Source: PHAA01 sp964457945 (lineage in GTDB: Bacteria; Bacillota; Syntrophomonadia; Syntrophomonadales; Syntrophomonadaceae). Taken from it: a stretch of 64,000 nt of DNA. The DNA lies in the NCBI GenBank assembly GCA_964457945.1, contig CAYWFX010000002.1:62001-126000 (forward strand). Reading direction: 5' to 3'. A model generated the notes under the pieces. That model made no database searches, was not told the DNA's origin, and was given only the letters and a program-made list of their open reading frames with translations. Position numbers and translations under genes: made by a program. The stretch's first letter is position 1. Each line of letters begins with the position of its first letter. Below are positions 61,834-64,000 of the stretch, piece by piece.

Positions 61834-62661
61834 TCAAAATTGAAATTTCATCGATGTTTCCCCTTTAATTACCCTAGAACCGAGTTCATTATACAATCTC
61901 ACTGTTGCATTAAAACCGGTACAATGGCAAGCAACAATCTTTTTTACATCGTAATCCCTGAGTGCTGCTACGGTTTTAGCCAGCCTTTCCTCCGATGCAT
62001 TTATCAAATGGGTTCCGCCAATAAAAGCTAATACTTTAGCTTGACCAGTTTTCATGCGGGCATATTCGATGGTATTAATTATTCCCGCATGAGCACAACC
62101 ACTAATAACAATTAAACCCTCGGGATGGTTTATAACCATGGACATATCATCAGCAATACTATCTGCCACTAGCTTGTCATCAGCATTTACCCAAAAGCTT
62201 CCACCCACATCTTCATAATCTGTAATCCTGGGAATCTCTCCGGTCACAAATACCGAGGGGTAAATTTCAGTGAATTCATCCGTAACAATAAGCTCCGCTC
62301 CATTTGACCTTATCTCCTGCTCTTTGAACCGGGCCCCATTGTCTCGCTGGCGTTCCCCTAGCAAAACATACCGGGGTACAAAGATATTTGAATGAGCATA
62401 TATTCTCTTATTCGTACCCGTCTGTAAAAACTGCACAACCGCACCGGTATGATCAAAATGGCCATGACTAATTACCAGGTCATTAATTTGAGCCAAGTCT
62501 ACTCCGGCCAGAAGTGCATTCTTCAGAAGAGCCTCCTTAGAACCCGTATCAAACAAAAAACTCTTTCCATCAACCGTTACTAGGGCGGCAAAACCATATT
62601 CTCCTTGGAATTTGGGTACCGGGGTTGAGTTTTCTACCAGTATCAAAATCTCTACTTTCAT
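61834..62661 (-). CDS. MBL-fold metallo-hydrolase
   Basis: 275 residues from ATG 62661 (MKVEILILVENSTPVPKFQG); AAAGGA lies 12 bases ahead, and two upstream in-frame starts are possible. The metal motif SHGHFDHTG and later ISGCAHAGIINTIEYA and CHCTGFNA fit the DHPPP-synthase-like/RNase Z-type lactamase subfamily. The substrate cannot be read from sequence. Confidence 0.85.
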   Translation of the reverse strand: MKVEILILVENSTPVPKFQGEYGFAALVTVDGKSFLFDTGSKEALLKNALLAGVDLAQINDLVISHGHFDHTGAVVQFLQTGTNKRIYAHSNIFVPRYVLLGERQRDNGARFKEQEIRSNGAELIVTDEFTEIYPSVFVTGEIPRITDYEDVGGSFWVNADDKLVADSIADDMSMVINHPEGLIVISGCAHAGIINTIEYARMKTGQAKVLAFIGGTHLINASEERLAKTVAALRDYDVKKIVACHCTGFNATVRLYNELGSRVIKGETSMKFQF

Positions 62662-62762
62662 TAATATATCCATTCCTTTCGCTTCGCTCAAGGCACAAAA
62701 CGTAATGAAACGTATTGGCGCCTAGCTATTTTTTTATTATCCTACAGCCATAGGGATAACAG

Positions 62763-62960
62763 TTAACTACAAATCACGGGGAGGTGAGTGGCTACTCCAA
62801 CATTGGAGTGACCGCATTAATATATGTGTAGATTGCCTTTCCAAGCACAAATAAGTGTGACATCGAGCACGCAGACTTATCTTTGTTAAAACACTACTCG
62901 TTTATTGCCAGGCAATCAGTCAATGCTGTCTATCCCTCTAATTCTTAGAAAGGAGTTTCC
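62763..62960 (+). ncRNA. Candidate IS110 bridge-RNA region (left end)
   Basis: IS110 elements carry a non-coding RNA upstream of the transposase whose loops pair with donor and target DNA. Here 62763-62960 is gene-free, with a perfect ACTCCAA-CA-TTGGAGT hairpin at 62794-62809 and a TTGCC-A-GGCAA hairpin near 62914-62924. Limits are set by the gap, not by a known end. Position and family support the call; structure is unproven. Confidence 0.4.
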
Positions 62961-62962
62961 CT

Positions 62963-64000
62963 ATGGCTCTAAAGATTGTTTACCCAATCTGTTGTGGCAT
63001 TGATGTCCACAAAACCTTCGTTGTTGCCTGTATTGCATCTACAAACAAAGGGGTTACCACCTACAAAAGCCATCGCTTTTCTACTTATACCAAAGGTCTG
63101 AAAGAGCTGTCACGGTGGCTTTGTAATAATAACTGCCCGGATGTTTGTATGGAATCTACCGGGAAATACTGGATTCCAGTATTTAATGTGCTTGAAGATT
63201 CCTGCAATATAACTCTTGCTCATCCCAAATATGTCAAAGCTATCCGTGGCAAGAAGACTGACAAAAAAGATGCTAAATGGATTGCAGATCTATTCAAGCA
63301 TGACCTTATTGTTGGAAGCTTTATGCCTCCTCTTGCTATCAGGCAGCTTCGTGACCTTATGCGCTATCGCTTTAAATTGACTAACTTTATGTCAAGCGAG
63401 AAAAACCGTCTGCAAAACTCTTTAACCGTATCTAATATTCAGCTTGGAAATATTGTCTCAGATACTTTTGGCAAAAGTTCCATGAACATCATTAATCGGC
63501 TTTTGGTAAATCCTTTGGATAACAATTTTGATATTGAACCCCTCATTCATGGTTCTATGAAAGATAAAATCCCTGAACTAAAGCTTGCTATCGATGGTTT
63601 CATCACCCCTGAACAAGCTGAAAAGATTAAAGTAATCAAGCGCCACTACGAAGATCTTAACTCTCGTAAGTCTGAGCTTGAAAAAATCATTCTTTCTCTT
63701 TCCGAGTCCTACGCCGAAGAGACTAATCTGATCTTAACTGTTCCGTCCTTTAAAAACATCTTTACCGCTATAGCGGTGATCTCTGAAATAGGTGTTAACA
63801 TGGACGTGTTTCCGACAGCTAAGCATCTGTGCTCCTGGGCAGGACTTACTCCTACTAATAACGAAAGTGCCGGAAAGAAAAAGTCAGTACGGATTTCAAG
63901 AGCCGGCTGTTACCTTAAGCCGCTTCTGGTACAATGTGCCACCGCTGTAGTCAAAAGCGAAAAGCATCCTGAAATCCGTAACCGCTATCTAAAAATTAAA
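62963..64000 (+). CDS. IS110-family transposase (3' end beyond window)
   Basis: 346 codons reach the window end in frame. The DEDD recombinase residues fall at D14 (CGIDVHKT), E65 (MESTGKYW), D101 and D104 (KKTDKKDAKW). The C-terminal part starts the transposase_20 domain with the serine in NNESAGKKKSV. AAAGGAG lies ahead of ATG 62963. No terminal inverted repeat is expected for this family. The right end and the remaining ~60 residues are outside. Confidence 0.95.
   Translation, partial: MALKIVYPICCGIDVHKTFVVACIASTNKGVTTYKSHRFSTYTKGLKELSRWLCNNNCPDVCMESTGKYWIPVFNVLEDSCNITLAHPKYVKAIRGKKTDKKDAKWIADLFKHDLIVGSFMPPLAIRQLRDLMRYRFKLTNFMSSEKNRLQNSLTVSNIQLGNIVSDTFGKSSMNIINRLLVNPLDNNFDIEPLIHGSMKDKIPELKLAIDGFITPEQAEKIKVIKRHYEDLNSRKSELEKIILSLSESYAEETNLILTVPSFKNIFTAIAVISEIGVNMDVFPTAKHLCSWAGLTPTNNESAGKKKSVRISRAGCYLKPLLVQCATAVVKSEKHPEIRNRYLKIK

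Overview
The window reads as chromosomal DNA of an anaerobic, low-to-moderate GC Firmicute of the class Clostridia. The best fit by gene content is a Syntrophomonas-like or Carboxydothermus-like organism, though I could not run a search. The evidence is the Firmicute-specific gene order (glyQS with a T-box, recO, era, cdd, dgkA, ybeY, pgpH, phoH, yqfD, yqfC, rpsU; and mtaB, prmA, dnaJ, dnaK, grpE, hrcA, hemW, lepA, spoIIP, rpsT, holA), sporulation genes (yqfC, yqfD, spoIIP), a CIRCE/HrcA circuit, a Ni-CO dehydrogenase cluster, and an archaeal-like chaperonin inside the dnaK operon.

Layout. 1-14.6 kb: a minus-strand housekeeping block running from HIT and rpsU through the sporulation pair yqfCD, phoH, pgpH, ybeY, dgkA, cdd, era, deoC and recO to T-box-controlled glyQS, a CcpN-like regulator, the PPDK regulatory protein and the start of ppdK. 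14.6-37.0 kb: an accessory island that splits the usual HIT-mtaB neighbourhood. It holds a BlaI/BlaR1-type repressor and protease pair with its operators, an SDR, an ECF sigma/DUF4179 anti-sigma pair, a homocysteine methyltransferase/MTHFR fusion, two identical LysR genes around an AraC regulator and a REP-associated tyrosine transposase (RAYT), an ATPase plus nuclease-like gene pair, and a NarL-type two-component system divergent from an RND efflux pump. 37.0-52.1 kb: the heat-shock/translation block (mtaB-prmA-dnaJ-dnaK-grpE-group III chaperonin-hrcA, then hemW-lepA-yqxA-like-spoIIP, with rpsT and holA). 52.2-58.6 kb: a redox block with a NuoE/NuoF/short-NuoG-like flavin/iron-sulfur trimer on the plus strand, convergent with cooC-cooF-cooS on the minus strand. 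58.8-64.0 kb: an FAD-dependent oxidoreductase, a ferredoxin-nitroreductase fusion divergent from its probable HxlR regulator, an MBL-fold protein and the start of an IS110 insertion sequence.

How the parts work together. HrcA binding at CIRCE should control the whole hrcA-chaperonin-grpE-dnaK-dnaJ operon, adding a second folding chamber type to the heat-shock response. CcpN-like and PpsR proteins should set PPDK activity between glycolysis and gluconeogenesis. CooC loads nickel into CooS, CooF carries the electrons, and the adjacent NADH-type trimer is a plausible, unproven, electron outlet.

Scattered through the window is a family of short palindromes carrying GGGGAC/GTCCCC cores. The RAYT gene is itself bracketed by inverted copies of such a sequence, and several palindromes sit at gene 3' ends, where they encode the last residues of DeoC and HrcA. 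One further RAYT 5' end survives as the start of a membrane-protein gene. No tRNA, rRNA or CRISPR array was seen.
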